Part shown: piece by piece, positions 38,627 through 45,975 of the stretch
Numbering within the stretch: position 1 is the stretch's first letter
How the letters are laid out: the number at the start of each line of letters is the position of its first letter
Source: Paenibacillus sp. 1_12
Lineage (GTDB): Bacteria > Bacillota > Bacilli > Paenibacillales > NBRC-103111
Direction of reading: 5' to 3'
Assembly (NCBI RefSeq): GCF_900114475.1
Contig: NZ_FOTE01000006.1
Coordinates: 186,001 to 250,000, forward strand
Length of the DNA stretch: 64,000 nt
Program-made: the position numbers and the translations under genes
The notes under the pieces: model-generated
Told to the model about the DNA's origin: nothing
Database searches by the model: none
What the model saw: only the letters and a program-made list of their open reading frames with translations

Positions 38627-38648
38627 CATTTTCAGGACGTGTTATAGT
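38620..38648 (+). promoter_or_regulatory. Sigma-A promoter of tmcAL
   Basis: TTGTCA (38620-38625), a 17-base spacer and TATAGT (38643-38648) lie 27 bases before the ATG, with AAAGGAG in between. It shares the TTGTCAA sequence with the opposite promoter. Confidence 0.78.
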
Positions 38649-38674
38649 AAAATAATTCTAAAGGAGTCGTTCAC

Positions 38675-39931
38675 ATGAAAACAACAGGTCTCATTGTCGA
38701 GTACAATCCCTTACATAACGGACACGAATATCACTTTCTTGAATCCAAAAGAGTCTCTGGCGCCGATTGTACAATCGCTGTCATGAGCGGACAATTTCTG
38801 CAGCGCGGCGAGCCTGCTATGGTTGGGAAATGGGCAAGGGCTGAAATGGCACTGCGTATGGGCGTCGATCTGGTTCTGGAGCTTCCGGTAGCTTATTCTA
38901 CTCAGCCTGCGGAATGGTTCGCTTACGGCGCCGTATCTGCACTCCAAGCGACAGGGGTCGTTGACAGCCTGTGCTTCGGCAGTGAAAGTGGTGAAATCAA
39001 CTGGCTTCAGGTCGTAGCTGAAGCTATGTGCGACGAGCCAGAAGCATTTCAGAAGGGCCTTCAGGACGAATTGAAAACAGGTATTCCTTACCCGGCGGCC
39101 TACAGCAGAGCCATTGCCCGTCATTTGCCTGGAATTGACCCTTCCGAGCTTGCCAAACCCAACAATACACTTGGACTGCATTATTTGATCGCTCTCAAAC
39201 GTTTGAACAGCCGTATAGTGCCATTGACCATTACAAGACAAAAATCTGGTTATAATCAAACCGAAATCACTGACCAAGCCATTGCCAGTGCTACAGCCCT
39301 TCGTCACATGCTGTTTGAACGGGGAGCGCTTAATGAGCTTGAGCCCTTCGTACCTAACGGTACTATGACCGTGTTGCACCGGGAAACGGCTGCTGGACGA
39401 GCTCCCATCGAATGGGAACACTATACAAAGCCGCTGCTGCTTCAACTGCTGAATCATAGCCCTCATCAGCTTGCAGAGCTTCATGAGGTAACCGAAGGGC
39501 TGGAGCATCGTATTAAACATGCCCTTCCCCTCCTATCGTTATCTAGTGAAGCCGGTCGTATCATGGAACAGCTCATCGGACTGCTCAAAACAAAACGCTA
39601 TACGCGTACCAAGCTGCAGCGAATGCTGCTGCGTATACTGCTAAATCAGACGAAAGCACAGCTTTCACCCACCGTGCTTCGCCAAGGCGTTCCATACTTA
39701 CGCGTGCTGGGCTTTAGCCCTGCAGGAAGGCAGTTGCTCAAGCGAATGAAGCATGTCTCTAAGGTGCCCATAATTACGAATGTGAATGCGGCTTCCTCGG
39801 ATGCTTATCCGTTATTACAAATGGATGTACAGGCCACCTCAGTATACGCTCTTGGCTTTGAATCTGCCACTCCGCACGATCTGTTCCGAGACTACTACGA
39901 GCCGCCTGTACAACTAAACCAAACGGAATGA
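38675..39931 (+). CDS. tmcAL: tRNA-Met cytidine acetate ligase TmcAL (YlbM)
   Basis: TmcAL forms N4-acetylcytidine at the wobble position of elongator tRNA-Met using acetate and ATP. The 418-residue protein begins TTGLIVEYNPLHNGHEYHFL with the HxGH nucleotidyl-transfer motif, then CTIAVMSGQFLQRGEPAMV and the helical C-terminal tRNA-binding part. ATG 38675 follows AAAGGAG. It is convergent with ylbL, ending 14 bases from it. Confidence 0.95.
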   Translation: MKTTGLIVEYNPLHNGHEYHFLESKRVSGADCTIAVMSGQFLQRGEPAMVGKWARAEMALRMGVDLVLELPVAYSTQPAEWFAYGAVSALQATGVVDSLCFGSESGEINWLQVVAEAMCDEPEAFQKGLQDELKTGIPYPAAYSRAIARHLPGIDPSELAKPNNTLGLHYLIALKRLNSRIVPLTITRQKSGYNQTEITDQAIASATALRHMLFERGALNELEPFVPNGTMTVLHRETAAGRAPIEWEHYTKPLLLQLLNHSPHQLAELHEVTEGLEHRIKHALPLLSLSSEAGRIMEQLIGLLKTKRYTRTKLQRMLLRILLNQTKAQLSPTVLRQGVPYLRVLGFSPAGRQLLKRMKHVSKVPIITNVNAASSDAYPLLQMDVQATSVYALGFESATPHDLFRDYYEPPVQLNQTE

Positions 39932-39945
39932 GCGAAGCCAGTGGC

Positions 39946-41061
39946 TTAGCTGGCTTTGGCCGGCTGGGCTGCTACTGTTTTGGGTGGAAGTGTGCTCAAA
40001 TATTTCATCGCATCCTCAAGCGTACCTACAGGAATAACCTTCATATGCGAGTGAATTTCCTCAGCCCTCTTCACCGCATCCGAATAGTTAGGAATATTGC
40101 CGGTTGCTGCAGATACACTATCTTTGGGAGCAAAAAAGATATCAGCACCGGCCTTATCAGCGGCAATAATTTTATGCTGAATGCCCCCGATCACACCCAC
40201 TGCTCCCTTTTCGTCGATGGTTCCGGTTCCCGCAATGGTATAGCCCTTCGTAATATCCTCCGGCAGCAGCCGGTTAATAATTTCCATAGAGAACATAAAT
40301 CCCGCAGAAGGCCCGCCGATTTCCCCGGCTTTTATCGTAACCTGCTTGGATTCATCCTCTGTCTTGATGGTTTGCACCGTTGCAGGAACAACCCCGAGCC
40401 CTGCACGTCGCTCCTCGGGCTTGTCCACAGAAGCTCCCTCATCAGCAGGAAGCGCTGCTAACTTGATTTGGGCCACTCTTGTGATTTGTTTACGTTTGTA
40501 GGAGACCGAAACGGTGTCACCGGCCTTCTTACTTTGCAGCAGCTTTTGAAGCTCCTGACTTTTTTCAATAGGCGTGTCATCCACTTTCACTATATAGTCC
40601 CCAGCTTTAAGTACCTCATTTGCCGGATAATTCTTGAATACCTGCACAATGACTACGCCATCATTCACAATTTTATAAGGAATACCGAGCTTATGGTAAG
40701 CAGCTTGCAAAGCACTGGACTGCGAAGACTGCATATTGACCTCCTGCCGCTGCGAATACTCCTGCTCTGTCTCATCTTTGAGGAACAGCTCTGTCTTCAT
40801 ACGCAGCTCATCATAAGGCCGAACAAACGTCATCAAATAACTGAAAATCGTCGCGTCCGTTACACGTACTGTCGTAAGCATAAATACACCCTTATCCGGC
40901 TCGCCTGAATCCTTCACTTGAACCATAGGATGAATAACCTCGGCAGTTCCGGCAGAGAAAATAAACATCGGCAGTGGCATTAAGTACACAACGTAAATAA
41001 TAACAAAAGCAATAAATACAGATACAACAATTCTTGACGTACGCTTTCTAACGTCTTGCAT
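39946..41061 (-). CDS. ylbL: Membrane-anchored PDZ and Lon-type (S16) protease YlbL
   Basis: The 371-residue protein has one N-terminal membrane helix (IVVSVFIAFVIIYVVYLMPL, about 11-30), a PDZ domain (about 125-200, KNYPANEVLKAGDYIVKVDD) and a C-terminal Lon-like protease domain with the Ser-Lys dyad: Ser252 in GEIGGPSAGFMFSMEII and Lys297 in GGIQHKIIAADKAGAD. In Bacillus YlbL helps degrade the SOS cell-division inhibitor YneA. The active site should face outside. It lies between convergent tmcAL and divergent ylbJ. Confidence 0.95.
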   Translation of the reverse strand: MQDVRKRTSRIVVSVFIAFVIIYVVYLMPLPMFIFSAGTAEVIHPMVQVKDSGEPDKGVFMLTTVRVTDATIFSYLMTFVRPYDELRMKTELFLKDETEQEYSQRQEVNMQSSQSSALQAAYHKLGIPYKIVNDGVVIVQVFKNYPANEVLKAGDYIVKVDDTPIEKSQELQKLLQSKKAGDTVSVSYKRKQITRVAQIKLAALPADEGASVDKPEERRAGLGVVPATVQTIKTEDESKQVTIKAGEIGGPSAGFMFSMEIINRLLPEDITKGYTIAGTGTIDEKGAVGVIGGIQHKIIAADKAGADIFFAPKDSVSAATGNIPNYSDAVKRAEEIHSHMKVIPVGTLEDAMKYLSTLPPKTVAAQPAKAS

Positions 41062-41127
41062 ATTGGATCCCCCTTGGGCCGAGTGTGCTTGCTTGAATCG
41101 TCAGCTCTTATATCCGCAGATATATAG

Positions 41128-41150
41128 GTTTGACCTGCTTGGTCTAAACC
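41128..41150. promoter_or_regulatory. Bulged palindrome between ylbL and ylbJ
   Basis: GGTTTGACC (41128-41136) and GGTCTAAACC (41141-41150) form a near-perfect dyad with a one-base bulge and five-base centre. It lies in the 139-base gap between divergent genes, so it could be an operator for both; no family is assigned. Confidence 0.4.
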
Positions 41151-41200
41151 ATAAGGACAAAGCGTAAACATGTACCATCCTGTGTTCCGGAGTGAGGCCG

Positions 41201-42514
41201 ATGTTTACCGCGAAACGCTTGACAACTCTATTGCTGGGATGTCTGGCATTGCTATTGGTTCTTTGTATGATTGTGTTTCCTGATCGCATATTTCAAGCTT
41301 CCCTGCAAGGCTTATCGATCTGGTGGAAGCTTGTATTTCCTGCGTTGCTTCCTTTTCTAATAATAACGGAAATTCTCCGTGGCTTGGGCTTTTTGCATGC
41401 GATCGGCACCCTGCTTGAGCCGCTACTCCGTTACCTGTTTCGCCTGCCAGGAGCAGGTGGATGGCCCCTCTCAATTGGACTTACCGCAGGTGCCCCCTCT
41501 GCAGCTATTGCTATTGGAGAGTTAAGACAGAATAAGCTTGTAACCAGAGGAGAAGCTGAACGTCTGCTTTCCTTAAGTCATGTTGCAAGCCCCATGATGC
41601 TAATAACTGTAATTGGTGTAGGTTTTTTGAACAATGCCAAAATAGGAATGGCTTTAGCTCTCCTGCATTATGGCGCTGTGATGATTATGGGACTGCTAGA
41701 GCGTTTCAAATCACCACACGCAGTTGAAGAGGAGAGCGCCATTGCCTCAAATCGTCTTTCTAACGGCTCATCTGCCCTTTCAGCATCCAGTACATTTCAT
41801 AAAAGTATAACCGCATTAAGATCAGCTCATGACAACGATGGACGAACTTTTGGCAAACTGCTCGGTGATTCGGTAGCTCATTCCATTCAGCAGCTGATGG
41901 TCATTGGCGGCGTTATGATTATATTCTCCGTACTTTCACAGGTTATAGCAATCAGCTCGATTACAGACTATGTCGCAATGGCGCTCTCCAATATTGAATG
42001 GCTTAGGTTACCTGAAACAAAAATGCTATTAAACGCCATAATGTCAGGTGTATTCGAAATCCATTTGGGTGCATTTGCAATGGGTCAGAACAACCTGTTA
42101 TCTGATAATTGGCAGTATGCCATCCTGAGTGCAATACTTGGGTGGGGTGGGTTATCCGCACACGCTCAGGTTAAAAGCTTTACTTTATCGACAGATATTC
42201 GTTATTCCGTATTTCTGCGTTCTCGTTTGCTGCATGCCATCATTTCCTTTGTTCTAACAGCTGTACTCTGGAATTCGCTTAATCAATGGTTATCAGGATT
42301 GGCATCCCCCGTATTTTTATCGCATCCCTTGCTTCATTCAGGACAAACAGGTGCAAGGGCAACTGTTGGAGGTCAAGCCTTTGATGTATGGATACTTATG
42401 AGTCCGATAATGATGTGGCTAGGTATTGTAATGCTTTTACTTCTGCTGTTCTCTGTCATTATCGCATTTTTTGCCCAGTCGTTTGGACGCAGCGCTCCGA
42501 ACAGCAAGCGTTAG
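41201..42514 (+). CDS. ylbJ: YlbJ sporulation integral membrane protein
   Basis: YlbJ is a multi-span nucleoside-transporter-like (Gate domain) protein needed for normal spores in Bacillus. The protein of about 437 residues has an N-terminal helix (LTTLLLGCLALLLVLCMIVF), a KLVFPALLPFLIITEILRGL block, the conserved SIGLTAGAPSAAIAIGELRQ and further helices to the C-terminus. ATG 41201 lies eight bases after GGAG; GTG 41192 overlaps the ribosome site. A polar insert of about 45 residues lies in the middle. Confidence 0.93.
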   Translation: MFTAKRLTTLLLGCLALLLVLCMIVFPDRIFQASLQGLSIWWKLVFPALLPFLIITEILRGLGFLHAIGTLLEPLLRYLFRLPGAGGWPLSIGLTAGAPSAAIAIGELRQNKLVTRGEAERLLSLSHVASPMMLITVIGVGFLNNAKIGMALALLHYGAVMIMGLLERFKSPHAVEEESAIASNRLSNGSSALSASSTFHKSITALRSAHDNDGRTFGKLLGDSVAHSIQQLMVIGGVMIIFSVLSQVIAISSITDYVAMALSNIEWLRLPETKMLLNAIMSGVFEIHLGAFAMGQNNLLSDNWQYAILSAILGWGGLSAHAQVKSFTLSTDIRYSVFLRSRLLHAIISFVLTAVLWNSLNQWLSGLASPVFLSHPLLHSGQTGARATVGGQAFDVWILMSPIMMWLGIVMLLLLLFSVIIAFFAQSFGRSAPNSKR

Positions 42515-42518
42515 CATC

Positions 42519-43612
<1,094 letters not shown>

Positions 43613-43643
43613 GTAAATCCACCTTCTGCTCAATAGTGATCCT

Positions 43644-43673
43644 ATCGTACCATAAACGGAAACTTTTGCACAA
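43644..43673 (-). promoter_or_regulatory. Candidate extended -10 promoter of rsmD-coaD
   Basis: On the minus strand TTGTGC (43673-43668), an 18-base spacer ending in TGG, and TACGAT (43649-43644) lie about 30 bases before the rsmD start. Confidence 0.5.
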
Positions 43674-43808
43674 AATTTTGTTCCTATATGTATATTTATC
43701 TAAGCATCTGTAAATACTTGGATTATCGGCATCCGAAATGTCGTAGACAACCGCGGAGAAGACTTACGTTCCCCATAAGCTCTTCATCCGGTTTCTCCTC
43801 TCCCATTG

Positions 43809-43839
43809 TTTAGGACCCTGCGAAGGGTCCTAAATTTTT
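43809..43839 (+). terminator. Orphan plus-strand terminator-like hairpin
   Basis: TTTAGGACCC (43809-43818) pairs perfectly with GGGTCCTAAA (43825-43834) around a six-base loop, followed on the plus strand by TTTTT. On the minus strand no T run follows. No plus-strand gene lies before it, so it may end a small RNA or serve the minus-strand YjcZ-like gene as a plain hairpin. Confidence 0.6.
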
Positions 43840-43884
43840 GTCATAGAAATTTAAACAATCCCTGCTGTGTCTCTGTGCTATTGA

Positions 43885-43983
43885 TCAGTACAAAAAGGTT
43901 GTGCTAACAATAACTAGAAGGATAAACAATACAAGAATAGCACCTGTAGAAGTGAATCTCCGATGTCCAATAGCTTCACTCAA
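43885..43983 (-). CDS. Small YjcZ-like membrane peptide (32 aa)
   Basis: A TTG-started 32-codon gene follows the strong ribosome site GGGGGAG at six-base spacing. The peptide has a short polar head (SEAIGHRRFTSTG) and one hydrophobic helix (AILVLFILLVIVSTTFLY). The ILVLFILLVI core resembles the YjcZ-type small sporulation membrane proteins common in Bacillus and Paenibacillus. Membership is inferred from pattern only. It lies alone in an intergenic region of about 600 bases and would be missed by length filters. Confidence 0.72.
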   Translation of the reverse strand: MSEAIGHRRFTSTGAILVLFILLVIVSTTFLY

Positions 43984-44208
43984 CGTAAACTCCCCCTTTC
44001 CATGAATCTCATTTACATATGAAACATAATCATGATATGTATTAAATGACTTTAAAGATTGGGCTTAATCTATAGTGAACGAATCACACGTTTATTTCTT
44101 TACGAATTCTAAATTTTAATGGAATAGGGTATTATCATTTAGGTTAGCACTTGCATATAAATATAATGTGTCCCCTTATGGTCGCATCAAATTTATTGGA
44201 GGTGTACC

Positions 44209-44526
44209 ATGAAAACAAGAAATTCATTGACTGCATTGTTCGGTTTTTGGTTTATGATCTCTCCATGGGTTCTTGGTTTATCTAATCATTCTGTAATTGT
44301 TTGGACAAGTGCTCTTTTCGGAATGCTACAGCTATGCGCTTCCCTGTTAGCTCTTAAGAAATCAAAATTCAACGTATTGGAAAACTGGTTCACACTGCTC
44401 ACCGGTTTATGGTTCGCCATTTTTTCAATAAATTTTTCATTAAGCTTTAGCCAGACTTGGAGTGTAGGAATTCTTGGGCTGTTAACCGTGGCACTCGTAT
44501 TGTGGAACATGGATACTACTTTATAA
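44209..44526 (+). CDS. SPW-repeat-type membrane protein
   Basis: The 105-residue protein has four hydrophobic segments and the diagnostic SPW motif in FWFMISPWVLGLSNHSV (about residue 18). The second half, LTGLWFAIFSINFSLSF, looks like a degenerate second repeat in which SPW is not kept. Function of SPW proteins is unknown. ATG follows TTGGAGGTG. It has its own terminator at 44563-44595. A GGGTAT followed by TATAAT-like sequence lies upstream, but no promoter is certain. Confidence 0.8.
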   Translation: MKTRNSLTALFGFWFMISPWVLGLSNHSVIVWTSALFGMLQLCASLLALKKSKFNVLENWFTLLTGLWFAIFSINFSLSFSQTWSVGILGLLTVALVLWNMDTTL

Positions 44527-44562
44527 ACCATTTTGCAATCGCTTTCATTAGTTTGATCATTA

Positions 44563-44599
44563 AACCTAGAGAGTATACATCTCCCTAGGTTTTTCGTTT
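44563..44599 (+). terminator. Intrinsic terminator after the SPW protein gene
   Basis: AACCTAGAGAG (44563-44573) pairs with CTCCCTAGGTT (44581-44591) with one mismatch and a seven-base loop, followed by TTTTTCGTTTT. Confidence 0.85.
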
Positions 44600-44745
44600 T
44601 TGTGTCACTATCGTTTCAGCTCTTTCCTCTACCCTTTTCTTATATTCGGTGCTTGCTCTTAATCTAAAATGGATTTTCAAGTACAAATAATAAGGACTGT
44701 ATGTTATTCTGATGGAAGTTAATCCAAAGGAGCCACTCAAATAAT

Positions 44746-45063
44746 ATGACTTTTGATAGATTGACCTCCATATCATTGTGTATCGTTGTACTTTTCGTTA
44801 TAGTTGGCATCATCCTAATGGTTGTAAAGCGTCATCGGAATAATCAGAATCCGTTCTCATCATCTGCCAAAGCTTCATCCCGAAAGCATCATCGGAAGGA
44901 TTCAACTGAAAAATCTTTAACAAGCCAATATCAAAGCTGCTCCTACTGCAAACGTAAGGTGAATCCGAAGGAGCTTTCTTTTTATTCCGGTCATGAGAAG
45001 GTAGTTGGCGTATGCAAAACCTGCAAACCCCATGCAGAGCGTCAATCCTTACTTAGACTATAA
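44746..45063 (+). CDS. Membrane-anchored small zinc-ribbon-like protein, unknown
   Basis: The 105-residue protein has one N-terminal membrane helix (ISLCIVVLFVIVGIILMVV, about 9-27), a basic, Ser- and His-rich linker, and a C-terminal cysteine cluster: CSYCKRK near 68-71 and CKTCK near 90-93, which could bind zinc. The linker suggests a cytoplasmic C-terminus. I do not recognise the family. The AAAGGAG upstream is about 13 bases from the ATG, longer than ideal, so the start is not fully certain. Confidence 0.7.
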   Translation: MTFDRLTSISLCIVVLFVIVGIILMVVKRHRNNQNPFSSSAKASSRKHHRKDSTEKSLTSQYQSCSYCKRKVNPKELSFYSGHEKVVGVCKTCKPHAERQSLLRL

Positions 45064-45162
45064 ATATTGCGTGCACGGATTGGTGCGGATAAATATGAAC
45101 GGAAGGGCAACTTTATTGTTGCATCAAGCAGATTAATTAACATCACAGAGGAGCGAGAACAA

Positions 45163-45369
45163 ATGAGCTTTATGCTGGATAAAATGGAAAACAAGATCGA
45201 GTTTTTTGAAGCTTACGATCTGCAAACGCTGGAAAGAAAAATTGCTGAACAGATTGATAATAATAAAGCCCTATTGCTGAGTGTTTACTCGATTAGTCAT
45301 AACATCGTCTTCAACCCGCTTCAAAATAGAATGCTTTACAGTGCTGTCGTTCATTTTAAAGCCTTGTGA
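45163..45369 (+). CDS. DUF2536-like small cytoplasmic protein
   Basis: The 68-residue protein reads SFMLDKMENKIEFFEAYDLQ, TLERKIAEQIDNNKALLLSV and ends in SAVVHFKAL. The pattern of KIEFFEA...LE.KI..QI..N.A.LL and the VVHFKA end resembles the DUF2536 family of Bacillus-group bacteria; no function is known. ATG 45163 follows GAGGAG; the frame upstream to 45067 stays open but lacks a ribosome site. Confidence 0.7.
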   Translation: MSFMLDKMENKIEFFEAYDLQTLERKIAEQIDNNKALLLSVYSISHNIVFNPLQNRMLYSAVVHFKAL

Positions 45370-45394
45370 TAATTCTAGATAAAACGCACAATAA

Positions 45395-45406
45395 CAGAAT
45401 ATTCTG
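45395..45406. promoter_or_regulatory. Perfect 12-bp palindrome before the usp gene
   Basis: CAGAATATTCTG lies just upstream of the -35 position of the usp promoter (-10 at 45430-45435). Its place suggests an operator; no regulator is identified. Confidence 0.4.
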
Positions 45407-45426
45407 ATTATTCAATATGAAATTAT

Positions 45427-45435
45427 GCTATACTA
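45427..45435 (+). promoter_or_regulatory. Extended -10 promoter of the usp gene
   Basis: TGCTATACT gives an extended -10 (TATACT at 45430-45435). The -35 position is poor. The box lies 38 bases before the GTG start. Confidence 0.55.
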
Positions 45436-45472
45436 AGTATGTAAGCCAATACTCGCAGATGGGGTGATTCAT

Positions 45473-45910
45473 GTGCTATTTACTAAAATCCTTGTTGCGT
45501 TTGATGGTTCCAATCTCTCTAAAAAAGCACTCGAAAAAGCAGTAAGTCTGGTTCAAGAGGAAAACCATATTTCTCAGGTTCGGCAATTAGACATCATTCA
45601 TGTTTACCATTACCCTTCAGTTGCCAGCACCCCTTACTTTGTGGACACAAGTGCAAGCACTTACATTATTGAACAGGGAAAAACAATTATAGAAGAGGCC
45701 AAGGCCTATGTGCCCTCCACGCTTTCTGTCAAATATGTGCTTCTCCAAGGAGCACCTGCTGCAACAATTCTTCAATATGCCGAAGAAAAACATCACGACC
45801 TGATTATCACTGGCAGCCGTGGCTTGGGACCCATAAGAGAATTCTTTCTCGGCAGCGTAAGTCATCATATTGTACAAAATGCAAAGGTTCCTGTGTTAAT
45901 TGTTAAATAA
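45473..45910 (+). CDS. Universal stress protein (UspA family)
   Basis: The protein of about 145 residues has the Usp fold: FTKILVAFDGSNLSKKALEK at the start and the ATP-binding signature ITGSRGLGPIREFFLGSVSH near the end (G-2x-G-9x-G-S type), which suggests the ATP-binding class. GTG 45473 follows GGGGTGATTC; a GTG three codons upstream overlaps that site. It has its own promoter and terminator and stands alone. Confidence 0.92.
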   Translation: MLFTKILVAFDGSNLSKKALEKAVSLVQEENHISQVRQLDIIHVYHYPSVASTPYFVDTSASTYIIEQGKTIIEEAKAYVPSTLSVKYVLLQGAPAATILQYAEEKHHDLIITGSRGLGPIREFFLGSVSHHIVQNAKVPVLIVK

Positions 45911-45915
45911 AATGG

Positions 45916-45952
45916 AAAGCACGTACTCTCATTTTGGGAGTACGTGCTTTTT
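45916..45952 (+). terminator. Intrinsic terminator after the usp gene
   Basis: AAAGCACGTACTC (45916-45928) pairs perfectly with GAGTACGTGCTTT (45938-45950), followed by TTTTT. It also lies beyond the end of the convergent SLH protein gene and could act weakly on it. Confidence 0.92.
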
Positions 45953-45975
45953 AGTATCAAAACTATGTTTACCTA

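Larger units (their letters stand above)
43613..43884. other. Intergenic region before rsmD
   Basis: This stretch holds the rsmD promoter (43644-43673), a hairpin around 43763-43790 (GAAGA-type arm with TAAG/CTTA pairing), and a plus-strand terminator-like hairpin (43809-43839) with no plus-strand gene in front of it. No convincing protein-coding gene was found. Confidence 0.5.

Noticed and set aside
38711-39520. 269-codon minus-strand frame inside tmcAL
   Set aside because: Long, but opposite a clear TmcAL protein with its HxGH motif and promoter; the residue composition is not protein-like.
43688-43813. 41-codon plus-strand frame starting ATG at 43688
   Set aside because: There is no ribosome site and the product is basic and low in pattern; the interval looks non-coding.
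43984-44060. Sigma-E or sigma-K promoter before the YjcZ-like gene
   Set aside because: CATATCAT fits a -10 box, but no matching -35 lies at the needed distance.
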